Source: Trichomonas vaginalis G3 (taxonomy: Eukaryota > Parabasalia > Trichomonadida > Trichomonadidae). Taken from it: a stretch of DNA of 64,000 nucleotides. A program made the translations under genes and the position numbers. The notes below the pieces were generated by a model. That model had not been told where the DNA came from. It did not search any database and was given only the letters and a program-made list of their open reading frames with translations. The DNA is taken from positions 35,541,896-35,605,895 of the forward strand of contig NC_067206.1 of NCBI RefSeq assembly GCF_026262505.1. Direction: 5' to 3'. How positions within the stretch are numbered: position 1 is the stretch's first letter; the number at the start of each line of letters is the position of its first letter. Of the stretch, positions 21,000 to 31,285 are shown piece by piece.

Positions 21000-21330
21000 C
21001 TACTCACCAGCACTAGATTTTACAATAAAGAGCTGTCATTGTCCATAATGTGTTCGTAATTGCCATATGAGCCTGTTTCATTGAGAATTATAAATTTTTT
21101 TTATGTTGTACGCACTATATTTGTCTCATTAAGATAAACAAAGAGAGGAATAGGTAGATTTTACTTCTTATCCGCATTGATCCCGATGTTTTCGCTTTTA
21201 TTTTCGATATTTATGTAATTAATAGAATGTCGAAGAAATCTTCTCACTCCTTGTGAGAAATTGAGAGTAAGAATTTTCTAATTGAAAGTCTCATTATTTC
21301 AGGAAACATCACTTTGAACTCAATGTGAGT
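21000..21330 (-). pseudogene. Strongly decayed 5' end of a second surface-protein copy
   Basis: On the minus strand this block resembles the 5' region of the copy at 21402-22465. Both contain TCTCACAAGGAGTG- or TCCCACAAGGAGTG-like DNA followed by alignable peptide pieces (SHKE..EDFF against SHKEWENFF). Stops interrupt every frame. It is best read as an old duplicate of the same gene family. Confidence 0.4.
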
Positions 21331-21401
21331 AATCAAATAACTGAAACCTAAGGTAGTTTTACATTAATATAATTCATGATGTTATAGTTATTCTCAGTAG
21401 T

Positions 21402-22465
21402 TTATTCAGAATTAAGAGAAACAAAAAATAAAAAGATATTAAATTTATTTTTTCGTTTAAAGTCAACTTTGATTTCTTCTTTTTCCTTTGTTTCTTCTTC
21501 TGGAAGTTTTAGTTCTGTTGAACATGAACTAGTAAAATGAAGATTTTGTGGATAAGCTTCATTTACTGTTTCTGTTATTATGACATCTCCAATTATTTGA
21601 TTATTTGGTTCATAAATTTGTACATAGCATCCCTTGACTTCAATTTGATCGTTGCCTGCTTCAAAAATTCCCATTTCGATACTGTTAGAATATATACTGC
21701 AATTAATAACATAGAGTTTAAAATAACTGAGAATAAGGCTTGTGCAATGATTTTCGAAGAAATTACAAAAAAGCATTGTAAATTCAGGTGATGCGGAAAA
21801 TGATCCTGAATGAATTGCTTCATAGTTGTTTGAAGGAGACCAATTGTTTGAAAATGTTGAAAATGTTATGTTTGAGTTAGAATTAGGAGTCAGAGAGTAG
21901 AAATTTGTGAAAATCAGTTTTGAATATGAAATATTGATTGATTTTAAATTTATTTCTCCATTAAATAAGTAAATATTACTGTCACCTTCTTCGTTTTCAT
22001 AACCACTTGAAGTGATTGTTGAGTCAAAGATATAATTCTTAAATGGAGATGCAGATGAAACCGTAACATAACAGTACACACCTTGTCTTAGTGTTCTCGA
22101 GCCAAAACTGCAGATTCGGTTTTGAATACACTCGCCTTTTTTTAAATTTATGTATAAAGAGCCACCTTGAGAGGTCTTGTGCATGCATTTGTCAAATGAG
22201 CTTGTTTCGATGAGAAATTTAAGATTGTCGCTTGTTTTGTCTGTGATGTGAACTGCACCTGTAGCAGTGAGGCAAATAAAGAAACAATAAGAGACATAAT
22301 AGCTCTTACCTGCATTGTCACCAAGTTCTTGGCTTTTGTTTTTGAATGATGCGTAATCGATTGAAGAACTGAAGAAATTTTCCCACTCCTTGTGGGAAAA
22401 TGAGAGAAATATATGGAAAGTAGGAATATACTAAGTGCCGGCACCATACTTTCAGCAATCATCAC
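21402..22465 (-). pseudogene. Surface-protein gene of the beta-helix family, frame-shifted
   Basis: The frame at the 5' end starts at 22465 with a signal-peptide-like MIAESMVPALSIFLLSIYFS. The protein-like frame then continues in another register through a SHKEWENFF segment into a 260-codon frame of beta-strand-like units (GVYCYVTVSSASPFKNYIF, VINCSIYSNSIEMGIFEAG). That frame ends in a Lys/Glu-rich tail. A single shift near the signal peptide therefore separates the export signal from the body. Composition (Ser/Asn/Tyr/Cys) matches the plus-strand fragment at 20041-20967, so this is a small cluster of related, inactivated surface genes in opposite orientations. Confidence 0.5.
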
Positions 22466-23167
22466 ATTGAAATCGAAGTGAAATAGCAGTAAATTTCATA
22501 ATTATTTTCTGAAAATTTTAGAAAAAACACGAGTAGGTGACAAAAGTGCATACTCTTAAACAACCGTCGGATTTCCGGGTGAAATCGTGACACACTTTCG
22601 TCTTTCGTAGGCAGTGGTGGTTGTTACAAAAGGTAACTTCGAATGTAGCGTGAAATCTGCAAAAAAAATTCTGAAATTTGAATGGAGAACACAAAAATTG
22701 AATAGTTTACGTCAATAAAAAAGAGAAAAATGAAGCCAATGTGTCTCGAACCTAGGACTTAGAGCAGCAATCCCACTGTTTATCCCATTACACTACATGC
22801 ATCTCTCACCTCACTGAATGAGATCAACTATATGATAACTTTTTCCCCATTATATTCTTGTGGAAAAGTGACAAATAGCAACTTTGACCCTCTCTCGAAA
22901 AAACACATCGTCTCTTTGGGGAAAATTTCGGGTTAATACAACCGCAAAATAGGTGTGGAGCTTGTTATAGTGGAGTTGAACTGTACTAAACTCCAGATTT
23001 ATAATAAAATCTCAGAAATTCCGAATGATTTCTGAAAATAACCCGAATTATCCTATAAGAAATGCACAATTGGATGCGATGATTGTTGTAAAACCTATGG
23101 CATATCATGATATTGTTAATTATTGTTCTTGACCAATTTTTTTCCAGAAAGTGAATTTGACAGATTG
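22466..23167. other. Intergenic block with higher GC and a tRNA-like sequence
   Basis: From about 22,510 to 22,990 the sequence is less AT-rich than other intergenic DNA and lacks coding frames. A tRNA-like A/B-box segment lies on the minus strand at 22738-22806. It may be part of an old repeat. The right end is the 5' flank of the gene at 23168. Confidence 0.4.
22738..22806 (-). ncRNA. tRNA-like sequence with A and B boxes (decayed tRNA or SINE-type head)
   Basis: On the minus strand TAGTGTAATGGGA resembles a Pol III A box. GGTTCGAGACA, about 40 bases later, resembles a B box, with an anticodon-arm-like stretch between. No 7-bp acceptor stem pairs around it and the T-arm does not close, so it is not a normal tRNA gene. 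It could be a tRNA pseudogene or the head of a tRNA-derived repeat. Confidence 0.35.
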
Positions 23168-24445
23168 ATGAGTTCACCTCACGATTCAACTGAAATCAAT
23201 TTCCTCCTTCATCGCGAAGGCATCAAGCCTATTGACTCTCAACTTTTAGTACAATCACAAATATATATGGGCGAGTGCTTAGAAGAAATCAAAAAACTGT
23301 TTGAAATCATTTTAGAGAATAATCCCACGCAAATTGCAGAAGTAATCAAAAGAGTCTATGAAATTACAAGCTATTTCCAGAAAGAGGTTCGAGAGATACT
23401 TCCAACTGAAGTTATTATGATATTATTATCTTATATCCATCTTGATCCATTTATTATGGACTATATCTCACTTTTGATATACAGTCAGTATGATATTTAC
23501 AATGAGCTCATCGAATTCAATATATTCCACGTCATTGATACTTTATTCCAAAATCAATCTTCATCTATCAATATCTACTCATTATTAATTCTTTTGAGAT
23601 ATACCATACAACTATTTGTATCCAGAGAAACCGAAGAAACAGATTTTCCTTCAGTAGATCAACTACTTTTAGAAAATAATATTTTTTCTCATCTCAAAAA
23701 GGTGCAATTGACTACGATGTACCAACAAGAGATCATGAAAATGATATCGGCACTATCCAATTACTACGATTTGTATGATGAATTTTATTATTTAATTATT
23801 CCAGTAGCTATGATTGATGATCCCATTATTTGTGATGTATTCGATGCATTGAAAGAGATTATATCGAATAATTGCACAGAATTGTTCGAGAAATTCATTT
23901 TCGGAGATAAATTTCTGAATTTTTTGTTGGAGTTGCTAAACTCAGACAAGAAGGACCAAGCGATAAAGATGTTCGCAACCATGGTCTATTTCGGTGATTC
24001 CACGATCGAAATTTTTAATAATCTCCATATTATAGAAAAAATTCTTGAATTGACAAACGATGAAAACGAATCTGTACAATTTAATGCTTTTTCGTTTTTT
24101 GACGCGCTTTCAATTTCAATTTCCGAAATTCCTCCGATATTTACGAATTTCAACTTACTTGAGTATTGTACGAACAAGTCTTTCAGGATTATATCAATAG
24201 CTGTTGAAGTTTACCTGAAATACTTGAAGTTTATGCCTGTTCAGATTATTTTAGATTCAATCAACGAAGAAATTATTTCTTTTTGTTGCGAAGTGGCTTC
24301 TTCTGAGAATTATATGGTAAAACATTCGATCTGTCTATCAATTAAACAGATTCTTGATTCTCTCCACTTAAACGATGATGATATGGATGTTTACAGGTCA
24401 GTATTGATTGAACATGACTTGTATGACTATATAGAAGAGATTTAA
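23168..24445 (+). CDS. Hypothetical helical-repeat (ARM/HEAT-like) protein
   Basis: 425 residues from the first ATG at 23168; the frame is open further upstream but has no ATG. The chain is acidic and made of successive amphipathic helices (for example FEIILENNPTQIAEVIKRVYEI and ENESVQFNAFSFFDALSI), as in armadillo/HEAT solenoids. There is no signal peptide, membrane segment or catalytic motif. Length and helix pattern match the gene at 8318-9589, suggesting two members of a lineage-specific scaffold family (inference). The gene lies just beyond the decayed surface-gene cluster and looks intact. Confidence 0.7.
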   Translation: MSSPHDSTEINFLLHREGIKPIDSQLLVQSQIYMGECLEEIKKLFEIILENNPTQIAEVIKRVYEITSYFQKEVREILPTEVIMILLSYIHLDPFIMDYISLLIYSQYDIYNELIEFNIFHVIDTLFQNQSSSINIYSLLILLRYTIQLFVSRETEETDFPSVDQLLLENNIFSHLKKVQLTTMYQQEIMKMISALSNYYDLYDEFYYLIIPVAMIDDPIICDVFDALKEIISNNCTELFEKFIFGDKFLNFLLELLNSDKKDQAIKMFATMVYFGDSTIEIFNNLHIIEKILELTNDENESVQFNAFSFFDALSISISEIPPIFTNFNLLEYCTNKSFRIISIAVEVYLKYLKFMPVQIILDSINEEIISFCCEVASSENYMVKHSICLSIKQILDSLHLNDDDMDVYRSVLIEHDLYDYIEEI

Positions 24446-24777
24446 CTCTTTATTCTGTTTATTTTCTGTTAAAAAATTTATTTTATTCATGAAACTAAAA
24501 ATTTTTTCATGTTAAATCATGCTAGAACTTGCTTTAGACGAAGTGCGATATATTCCTATTGTAAATATCTTCTTGGTTTGTGAGATATCATCATTGAAAT
24601 TGATTTATACATAAACATTATAAAAACGGCTAAATAATGTTCTTTCTAGATATAGTGTATATATTTCCGCTATATTTTTTGATATAAAAATAACTTCTCG
24701 CAATTTGATATGGATTTATTAACTCAATTAGAAAAATAGATAAGCTTGGTATTTGAAATACAATACAAACAATATGT
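24446..24777. other. AT-rich intergenic DNA, nothing recognised
   Basis: 330 bases between two convergent genes. No structural or coding signal was seen. Confidence 0.5.
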
Positions 24778-25953
24778 TTATTCAGTTTTTGGTTTCTCTT
24801 GAGGAATATTTTTTGTTCGAATTTTTCCTTTTGCGTCAAGAATCATTATTATGACTGTTATTACAACTAAAGGTGGTAAAAGTATTGCTTGTGCAAATTG
24901 GTGGACTCCTTCTGCATAAGAATCATAATAATATGAAGTAATTCTCGAGAAAATTCCATCCCCTGGTCCTTTTCCAGGTAAAGTACCATCTTTAACAGAT
25001 TTAATCCAAACATTGGCTTCATTAATATCTGTATCATCTCCTAAAGTCCAAAATAATCTCTTAGATTTATTCCAAACTACGAATCTAACTTTTCCTTTAT
25101 CAGCACCTGTATACCTACAAAAGTACTGGATTCTCTCACAGTAAGCTGTAACTATTGGCATTGAATAAGATAAGTTACTTGCGATTGTTAAACTCAAATC
25201 TGTCATATCTTCATTACTTATAAACGCCAAGAATGGACTTTTATAGTCTAAATAAAATTGGGCAACAATTCCGCTCAAATTTGAGAAAACTGGAAAGGCA
25301 TGATCAATAATGAAAATTTTCACATCATTCAATGACCAATTGCCATTGTAAACAATTGGAAATGTATTTCCATTATAAATCATCAGTGATAAGTCAGCAG
25401 TTTCGTTATAAATTGCGAAGAAATTGATTGGATATTCTCTGAGATTTGTAGCAATTTGCTTGATAGTTGTAATTTCTTGATCTTCTGTTCCATTGAAAGT
25501 GAATATAAAGTTGGAGGTGATCTTGTTGTCGTTCACCATTTTCCCAATATCTGTAAATTCGATGAATTGTAATGGTGCATGAGGTTGTTTATTGGTGAAC
25601 TGTGTTAGATATCTTATACTTCTGCCACTTGTATATGGAATTGGAGTACTATTTCCTGGATCAAACCATTTTAATTGTGGATATCCCCCAGAAGCGAATT
25701 CTTTACATGTATTCTTATTGCTTTCGCATTCTATTTCGGCAACTGTAATGTTTAAATTGTATTCTGAGAAATTTTCCCATGTTGGAGCGAATTCTCTACA
25801 ATGTTCACACCAAGTAACCCAAAACTTGACGAACAATGGTACTCTATTGGGATTTTCTACTGTACTTGTAAAGTTCTTATCTGTCAAGACAACAACTTTG
25901 CTGAATGAAAGGATCAATAAAAAGGATAACATTAATATAAATGAATAAATCAT
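24778..25953 (-). CDS. Membrane-anchored thioredoxin/PDI-family protein (TMX-like)
   Basis: 391 residues. An N-terminal signal peptide (IYSFILMLSFLLILSFS) leads into a thioredoxin domain with the active-site motif WCEHC near residue 48 and a cis-Pro loop GGYPQLKWFD near 93. Residues 120-330 look like further thioredoxin-like folds without CxxC. A single membrane segment (AILLPPLVVITVIIMIL, about 350-370) is followed by a short basic tail. This is the plan of ER transmembrane disulfide-isomerase relatives, which form or reshuffle disulfides in secreted proteins; trichomonad surface proteins are cysteine-containing. The motif WCEHC differs from classical WCGHC, so the redox potential may differ. 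A TCATATAG initiator precedes the ATG. Confidence 0.85.
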   Translation of the reverse strand: MIYSFILMLSFLLILSFSKVVVLTDKNFTSTVENPNRVPLFVKFWVTWCEHCREFAPTWENFSEYNLNITVAEIECESNKNTCKEFASGGYPQLKWFDPGNSTPIPYTSGRSIRYLTQFTNKQPHAPLQFIEFTDIGKMVNDNKITSNFIFTFNGTEDQEITTIKQIATNLREYPINFFAIYNETADLSLMIYNGNTFPIVYNGNWSLNDVKIFIIDHAFPVFSNLSGIVAQFYLDYKSPFLAFISNEDMTDLSLTIASNLSYSMPIVTAYCERIQYFCRYTGADKGKVRFVVWNKSKRLFWTLGDDTDINEANVWIKSVKDGTLPGKGPGDGIFSRITSYYYDSYAEGVHQFAQAILLPPLVVITVIIMILDAKGKIRTKNIPQEKPKTE

Positions 25954-25964
25954 GTTGCTACAAA

Positions 25965-25972
25965 CTATATGA
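25965..25972 (-). promoter_or_regulatory. Initiator-type promoter element (TCATATAG)
   Basis: TCATATAG on the minus strand fits TCA-Py-A/T and lies about 12-19 bases before the ATG at 25953. Confidence 0.55.
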
Positions 25973-26165
25973 CCTATTAGGTATATGAAATATCATTCAA
26001 AGTCACTATTGATCCAAGATATTAAATTTGAATATCTGATCATATGAATATAAATTGTTGATTTTCAGCATATAGATATACCTTTGATCAATTGATTTAA
26101 ATGGTATAGATATAATTTGTTATATGTGGGGTTGTTTAGTTTTTTGAAGCTATATTACTTCTATT

Positions 26166-26795
26166 TTAGTGTGTTGGGATTGGTCCACGGCGGTAGACAC
26201 GCTTGACGTGGTTGCCACAGTCAATGATCTTGCCGTTTGCCTGGAGTTCCTTGAACTGTTCGAAGGTGTATGGTGTGAAACCGACCTTGTTGGAGATGAC
26301 AATTCTTGTGTGGCCTGGGAACTTGTATGAACCACGGCGGAGGGCTTCGATGGCGTGCTTGAGACCATTTGGAATTGTACGGATGGACATGATCTGGGAG
26401 TTGTAGTGAGCACGTGCGACGAGGCCTTCTGGCTTACCGTAAGCGTGTCTCATACCTGTCTGAAGTCTATCAGCACCGGCTGTGGAAAGCATCTTGTTGA
26501 TACGGAGAACGTGGAATGGGTGAAGCTGGATTCTGATGTGATAACCTTCCTTGCCCATTGACTTCATCATGTATCTGTTTGTGCTGACACGAGCTGCTTC
26601 GAGGGCTTCGGATGAAACGTTTTCACGCTCGAGAAGGATAAGGCGGCAGCAGATTGGGAGTTCCTTAGCATGAGCCTTCTTGACGCCTGTCTCATAACGG
26701 ATGATACGTGGATCTGGGACACCACGGCAGAAGCGAGACTTTGGGAATGGCTTGTTACCGATGTAGCGATAGCAGCGAGCTGGACGACGGCCCAT
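26166..26795 (-). CDS. RPL10: 60S ribosomal protein L10 (uL16)
   Basis: 209 residues, near the usual 214 for eukaryotes. uL16 joins the large subunit late, next to the peptidyl-transferase centre, and is needed for subunit joining. The start [20 protein letters not shown], then GVPDPRIRYE-like [10 protein letters not shown], the [13 protein letters not shown] segment, and [21 protein letters not shown] are all diagnostic. The gene has strongly biased, C/G-ending codons, as expected for ribosomal proteins, and stands out from the AT-rich surroundings. Confidence 0.97.
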   Translation of the reverse strand: MGRRPARCYRYIGNKPFPKSRFCRGVPDPRIIRYETGVKKAHAKELPICCRLILLERENVSSEALEAARVSTNRYMMKSMGKEGYHIRIQLHPFHVLRINKMLSTAGADRLQTGMRHAYGKPEGLVARAHYNSQIMSIRTIPNGLKHAIEALRRGSYKFPGHTRIVISNKVGFTPYTFEQFKELQANGKIIDCGNHVKRVYRRGPIPTH

Positions 26796-27534
26796 TGTTT
26801 AAAAAGGAAGGCCAAGAGGTTATTTCATGAAATATTAATGTATATAGTATGTAGATATAAATTATAATGTGTTGTTGTTTCAAAAATTTTTCAGAAATTT
26901 GAAAATGAATTCAAAAAATTAAGAAAATTATATCAAAATTAATATTTTGCGAAAAATTTGGAAAAATCAAATGCTGTAATAATACTTTAATTTTAATTTG
27001 GTTTTCATATCCATTCAAATTTTCTTATTGTCCTCAATATTTCGCATTCAATATTTAATTGCCTCTTCAAACAAATGATAAAACAACATTGTTAAGACTT
27101 ATTAGCAAAGTTTCTTCATAATATTACGAATTAAAACGCATTCTGAGAAATTTCACTCAAAACATAAATAACTCTTAGTGAATCCTAGTCTACAATGCTT
27201 GTAATCAATAGAAATCGCATTTCTAAAGTGGGTTAATTTCATATCTTACAAATTTATGTTAAAATTTCGGAAAGTACAAAGATATGCCCTTAACTCAATA
27301 TACATAGTCTATTTCATCCAAAATATAGTTGATTCATTAACACGAGCATTTCCAATATTGATATTTGATCAATTTGATATCTGCTTTCTAACTCAAAATC
27401 ATGTTTTTTGGTTAGAAATCATAATAACTCCTGTTGCCATCATGATTATTTATATTGATAACATGTTTTTGATAGAGAAAATAAAAAAATTGTTGTAATT
27501 TTAAAAGGAAAACTCCGAAAATCAAGAAAGTAAT
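26796..27534. other. AT-rich intergenic DNA
   Basis: An 80-codon plus-strand frame at 27256 is hydrophobic and AT-biased and is judged accidental. Nothing else was recognised. The 5' flank of RPL10 lies at the left end, without a clear TCA-Py-A/T initiator. Confidence 0.45.
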
Positions 27535-28818
27535 TTACTCATGAACGTAAACGTGGTGTTCAAGCTTAGCATCATCATTGAACTGAACCTTGATTTGTTC
27601 TGGAACAGCGTGTTCGATATAGTTGCCCTTATCCTTTGGATCTGGGTATTCGAGGTTGATACCTGTAGACTGGGATGAGATAAGCTGAACTTTTAAGGAA
27701 GCCTCGTTAAGATAGATTTCAAGGCTATCGCACTTATCGCATGTGATTGTCTTGACAACACCCTCGCAGTAGATCTTAGAGCGCTTAAGGCCGTTAAGTT
27801 CAAGGACGCCAATAACGTCGTTTGGACTAAGGATGATACGCTCGCAGCCAAGAACGGAGAGAGCCTTAACCTTAGATGGGATTGTGATTTCGCAGTTCTT
27901 GCACTGGAAGATGTTGACGATATCTTCGTGCTGGAGCTTGGGGAACTCTGTAACCTGGCCAGATGTGAAGTATTCGACCTGGACCTGGTTCTGAGCGCCG
28001 ACACGCTTGACGGATGGTTCCTTAGCGACTGGCTTTGGACCAATGCCGGCGAGCTTTCCAGCGAGGCCTGCAGCCTTGGCGGCCGGCTTGGCTGGTTCTG
28101 GCTTAGCTGGCTTGGCTGGGGCAGCAGCTGGAGCTGGAGCAGCAGCAGCTGGGGCAGCAGCGGCGCCACCGAGAGCGAACATTTCTGGTGTAGCCTTCTT
28201 GCCACGGGCATTGAACTTGATGCCACCCTTCTGGTAGTCGTTAATGTATGTTGGGATAGCCTTGCAAGCAGCGACGAAGCCTGTGACCCAGTTCATCTGC
28301 TTCTCATCAACACCACGGTACTGCATTGAGAGCTTGTTTGTGTAGCACATGACAGAGCCTGTCATTTCTGTAGCGTAGTCTTCAGCAGAAGCGCCGATCT
28401 GTGGCCATGTAAGGAGTGTCATAGCTTCGTTGACAGCCTTAAGATTGTTGACGTGCTTTGTCTTGAAGTGCTTGTCACACCACTGGATACCGGCCTGAGA
28501 AAGCTTGTTGAGAACTTCGAACTGAGCGTTGTTATCTGGCTTAGCGCAGCGGCAGCCAACAAGGATGATCTTGCGTGTAGCTGCGAACATGTTTAAGACG
28601 AGTTGTGTCATTTCGGCAAGTTCTGGATCGATAGCCTTAGCAGCATCCATCATCTTCTTAAGATGTGGGTTGAAGGTTTCATCATAAGCTGTAACGGCTG
28701 GGTAATCTTCTGTTTCCTCTTCACCAGCATCGCCGGCTGGAGCAGCAACGCCGCACTTCTCGAGTTTAGCTGCGACAGCTTCAAGACGGGTAACAAGGGC
28801 TTCAAGCTTTGCGTCCAT
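27535..28818 (-). CDS. CAP: Adenylyl cyclase-associated protein (CAP/Srv2)
   Basis: 427 residues. CAP binds G-actin and works with cofilin to recycle monomers. The N-terminal helical-folded domain is seen from 1 to about 215 (the start LEALVTRLEAVAAKLEKCG is the oligomerisation helix; MTLLTWPQIG and YTNKL segments follow). A proline/alanine-rich linker (about 220-265) replaces the long poly-proline tract of animal CAP and has no clear WH2 motif. The C-terminal CARP beta-helix domain (about 275-427) carries the repeated strands ENCEITIPSKVKALSVLGCE-like and ends near VPEQIKVQF. Strong codon bias indicates high expression. The TCACTTT initiator lies about 10 bases upstream. Confidence 0.93.
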   Translation of the reverse strand: MDAKLEALVTRLEAVAAKLEKCGVAAPAGDAGEEETEDYPAVTAYDETFNPHLKKMMDAAKAIDPELAEMTQLVLNMFAATRKIILVGCRCAKPDNNAQFEVLNKLSQAGIQWCDKHFKTKHVNNLKAVNEAMTLLTWPQIGASAEDYATEMTGSVMCYTNKLSMQYRGVDEKQMNWVTGFVAACKAIPTYINDYQKGGIKFNARGKKATPEMFALGGAAAAPAAAAPAPAAAPAKPAKPEPAKPAAKAAGLAGKLAGIGPKPVAKEPSVKRVGAQNQVQVEYFTSGQVTEFPKLQHEDIVNIFQCKNCEITIPSKVKALSVLGCERIILSPNDVIGVLELNGLKRSKIYCEGVVKTITCDKCDSLEIYLNEASLKVQLISSQSTGINLEYPDPKDKGNYIEHAVPEQIKVQFNDDAKLEHHVYVHE

Positions 28819-28822
28819 GTTA

Positions 28823-28829
28823 AAAGTGA
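28823..28829 (-). promoter_or_regulatory. Initiator-type promoter element of CAP (TCACTTT)
   Basis: TCACTTT on the minus strand matches TCA-Py-T/A; a second match (TCACTTC) is immediately upstream. The implied 5' leader is about 10 bases. Confidence 0.65.
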
Positions 28830-29097
28830 AGTGATGACCTCAATAACCGCAGGATATTCTCAAATTTTATGGACAATATTTGATTGGCTAGAAAAATGAA
28901 ATCTCTGCATTAGATACCTGATATGAGCTACAATGCGGAAACAAAAACCGATTGATAAACAAGATTTTTTGCCAGAAAGATCAAAAAAATATTTCGAACT
29001 TTTGATATAACATTCTTAATAAACAATAAAAAAGAAACCGATTCCGACTAATTCGTTCATATGTGTTAGGAAATTCCATGCAACAATCTAAGGTAGT

Positions 29098-29180
29098 CAC
29101 AAAATCTAAGTAGTGAGGCTCTCAAAAATTGAACCGTACTCCATACAAAATTTGTGTACCCTCACTACTTAGATTTTGTG
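29098..29180. repeat. Perfect 21-bp inverted repeat (hairpin)
   Basis: CACAAAATCTAAGTAGTGAG plus one base (29098-29118) is the exact reverse complement of 29160-29180, with a 41-base spacer. A similar TCACAAAATCTA motif recurs in inverse orientation near 30066-30080, so it may mark the ends of an old element of about 1 kb; that part is uncertain. Confidence 0.6.
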
Positions 29181-31285
29181 GCCTTCAATTGAGAGGTTAG
29201 TTTTGATAGAGCAAGTTATAAAATTAAAAGGGAAAAATAAATAAAATTTAAACATTTAATTATATATAATGTAAGGAGTGTAATTCCAAATTTTCTAAAA
29301 ACTATTCAAATTTGAGCATTTTTTTGGAAATAGTAAATCTAATATGTACATCTAATAACAACATGATTCATCACCTTTTCAAGCTCTGCAGTCAATTTTT
29401 TGAAATTTGATTGAAATAAATGTAGCAAAAATTACATTTCATTAGGGAATATATGAGTTTCTCTGGAAACAGGCTGATAAATTTTAAATTTTGTCCAATC
29501 AACATGAATGCATTGAGAAATTTGGATTGATTTTCTGGTAGAATCTGGAACAATTCAACCATGTATAAATGGATCATGTAATCATCATGAAATGTTAGTG
29601 TTAGAGTTCAAAAGAAACAGAATGAGTGGAAATCAAACACAATCTGAATAATTTTAAACGTATACAATCTTTAAGTTTGTATTTTGAATTCTACATATAT
29701 GATTGTGTAATTCGTTCTTTCAAATTTTCGGATTCAGGCATGTTTTGATAAAATTCATTCCCAAAAACGTCAATTAACAATTAAATTTAGTGTATTTTAA
29801 ATATATATACGTATTATATTTTATAAATTATATTAAATTCGCAAAATTTTAAGTTTTAAACAAAAATAAAAAATGTTCAAAATATGAAATTATGCATAGG
29901 ATATTAAAATTTACATGTTAGCAATTTTTTTGAATTGCTTTCAATTTTCATATTGAAATTTTTAAGATTTTTTTCTGAAATAATAAGCAAGAATATCAAC
30001 CTAAATAATATTAAATTCCATGCGTTAATTTCCCCTCAAAAGTCATTGACCGCCTCTCAATCTAGATTTTGTGAGTACTTGAAATGATGGGCTACCGAGA
30101 TGTTCAGTACATAATGCATAGGGAGTTATGACTTGAACGATGCAAGCTAATCCGATTTTTGAACTACTCTCGATTAATTTTTCCAAAAATTAATGAAGCG
30201 AAAAACTTTTTGGCAATCATTAGCAAGCTTCCTATGCAATTTGAAATCGTGTTTCATTAACATTATTAACCCAAAATCAATTAGAGATAATGTCGCCATC
30301 GCATTTCACCTGACCACAAATAACTAACGCCCATAAATAATCCACTAGTCACTGGTTTCATCAGAAGAATGCTTGACAATGCTTAAATCAGAAAAGTTGC
30401 ATTGATTTTCGCATAAAACATCCTCTTGAGCCGCCAAGACTTCAAAATTTGAAAGGATACATATACAATGCTAACAAATCACATAACAAGGCTTTTACTT
30501 ATATCTTTTATTATCAGTTCCTGAGTTTTGAAGACGGTAGCATTCCATTGTATCATTTAAGGCCTGAAAGAGCTTTTGTATTTTCCCAATCATTTATCTA
30601 TCATTATAGGAATACTATTAAGAGTGTTTTGACCTTGAAAATGAATATTATTCATATACTGATTATATTCTTGTACACACCAGAAAGGATTAGTGACATA
30701 TATTCATATCTTAAGCTATTGTTGTACTTTATTTTCTTTGCTAAGTTTGGTCTGATCATTCATAATCATATCATACGTAGCACCGAAATAATATAGGGAA
30801 TAGTGTTATTAGATTTATATTGTGAGTATATAGTTTTATAGTAGGAAAACTTCTGTCTGCTGAACTAAGTTATCAACAATGAGTTACTGAAAGTCTTATC
30901 TGAATGCAAGAATTTGTTAGTTTCAGGCAATGAGTTTGAAAGTTATTATTTTCCTTGTATCTTTGTGAAAATACATCCAAACATATAGATGTGAAATTGT
31001 TTTAGTTGCTCTATATAAAGAATGAGATAAATATTTAATAACATTCTCTATAAATTGAATAGATTGTTTATGATGCACTGATATTTATAAAACACGTTGC
31101 ATCTCATATTCATACTGATATCAATTGACCTCTACGATTAATAGCGTTTAGTAAAACATCTCGATTTAATCGAGCCTAAACGTGAGATTTCCACAATTGG
31201 AAAACAATTGTCTCCTCATTCTGTGACAAATATATTAGAATAGATATAAAGTTTACAACATACAAGTAAAATATATATATATAAA

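Larger units (their letters stand above)
28819..31285. other. Long AT-rich intergenic region with an inverted repeat
   Basis: 2.4 kb between two minus-strand genes. It contains a perfect 21-bp inverted repeat (29098-29180) and a related motif near 30062-30082. A 115-codon frame near 30449 has no ATG and no protein-like pattern and is not called. No RNA gene was recognised. Confidence 0.45.

Noticed and set aside
27256-27498. 80-codon hydrophobic plus-strand frame
   Set aside because: Composition follows AT-rich DNA; no initiator, family or neighbour support.
30449-30796. 115-codon plus-strand open frame
   Set aside because: No ATG at its start, AT-driven residue mix and no motif; judged a chance frame in intergenic DNA.
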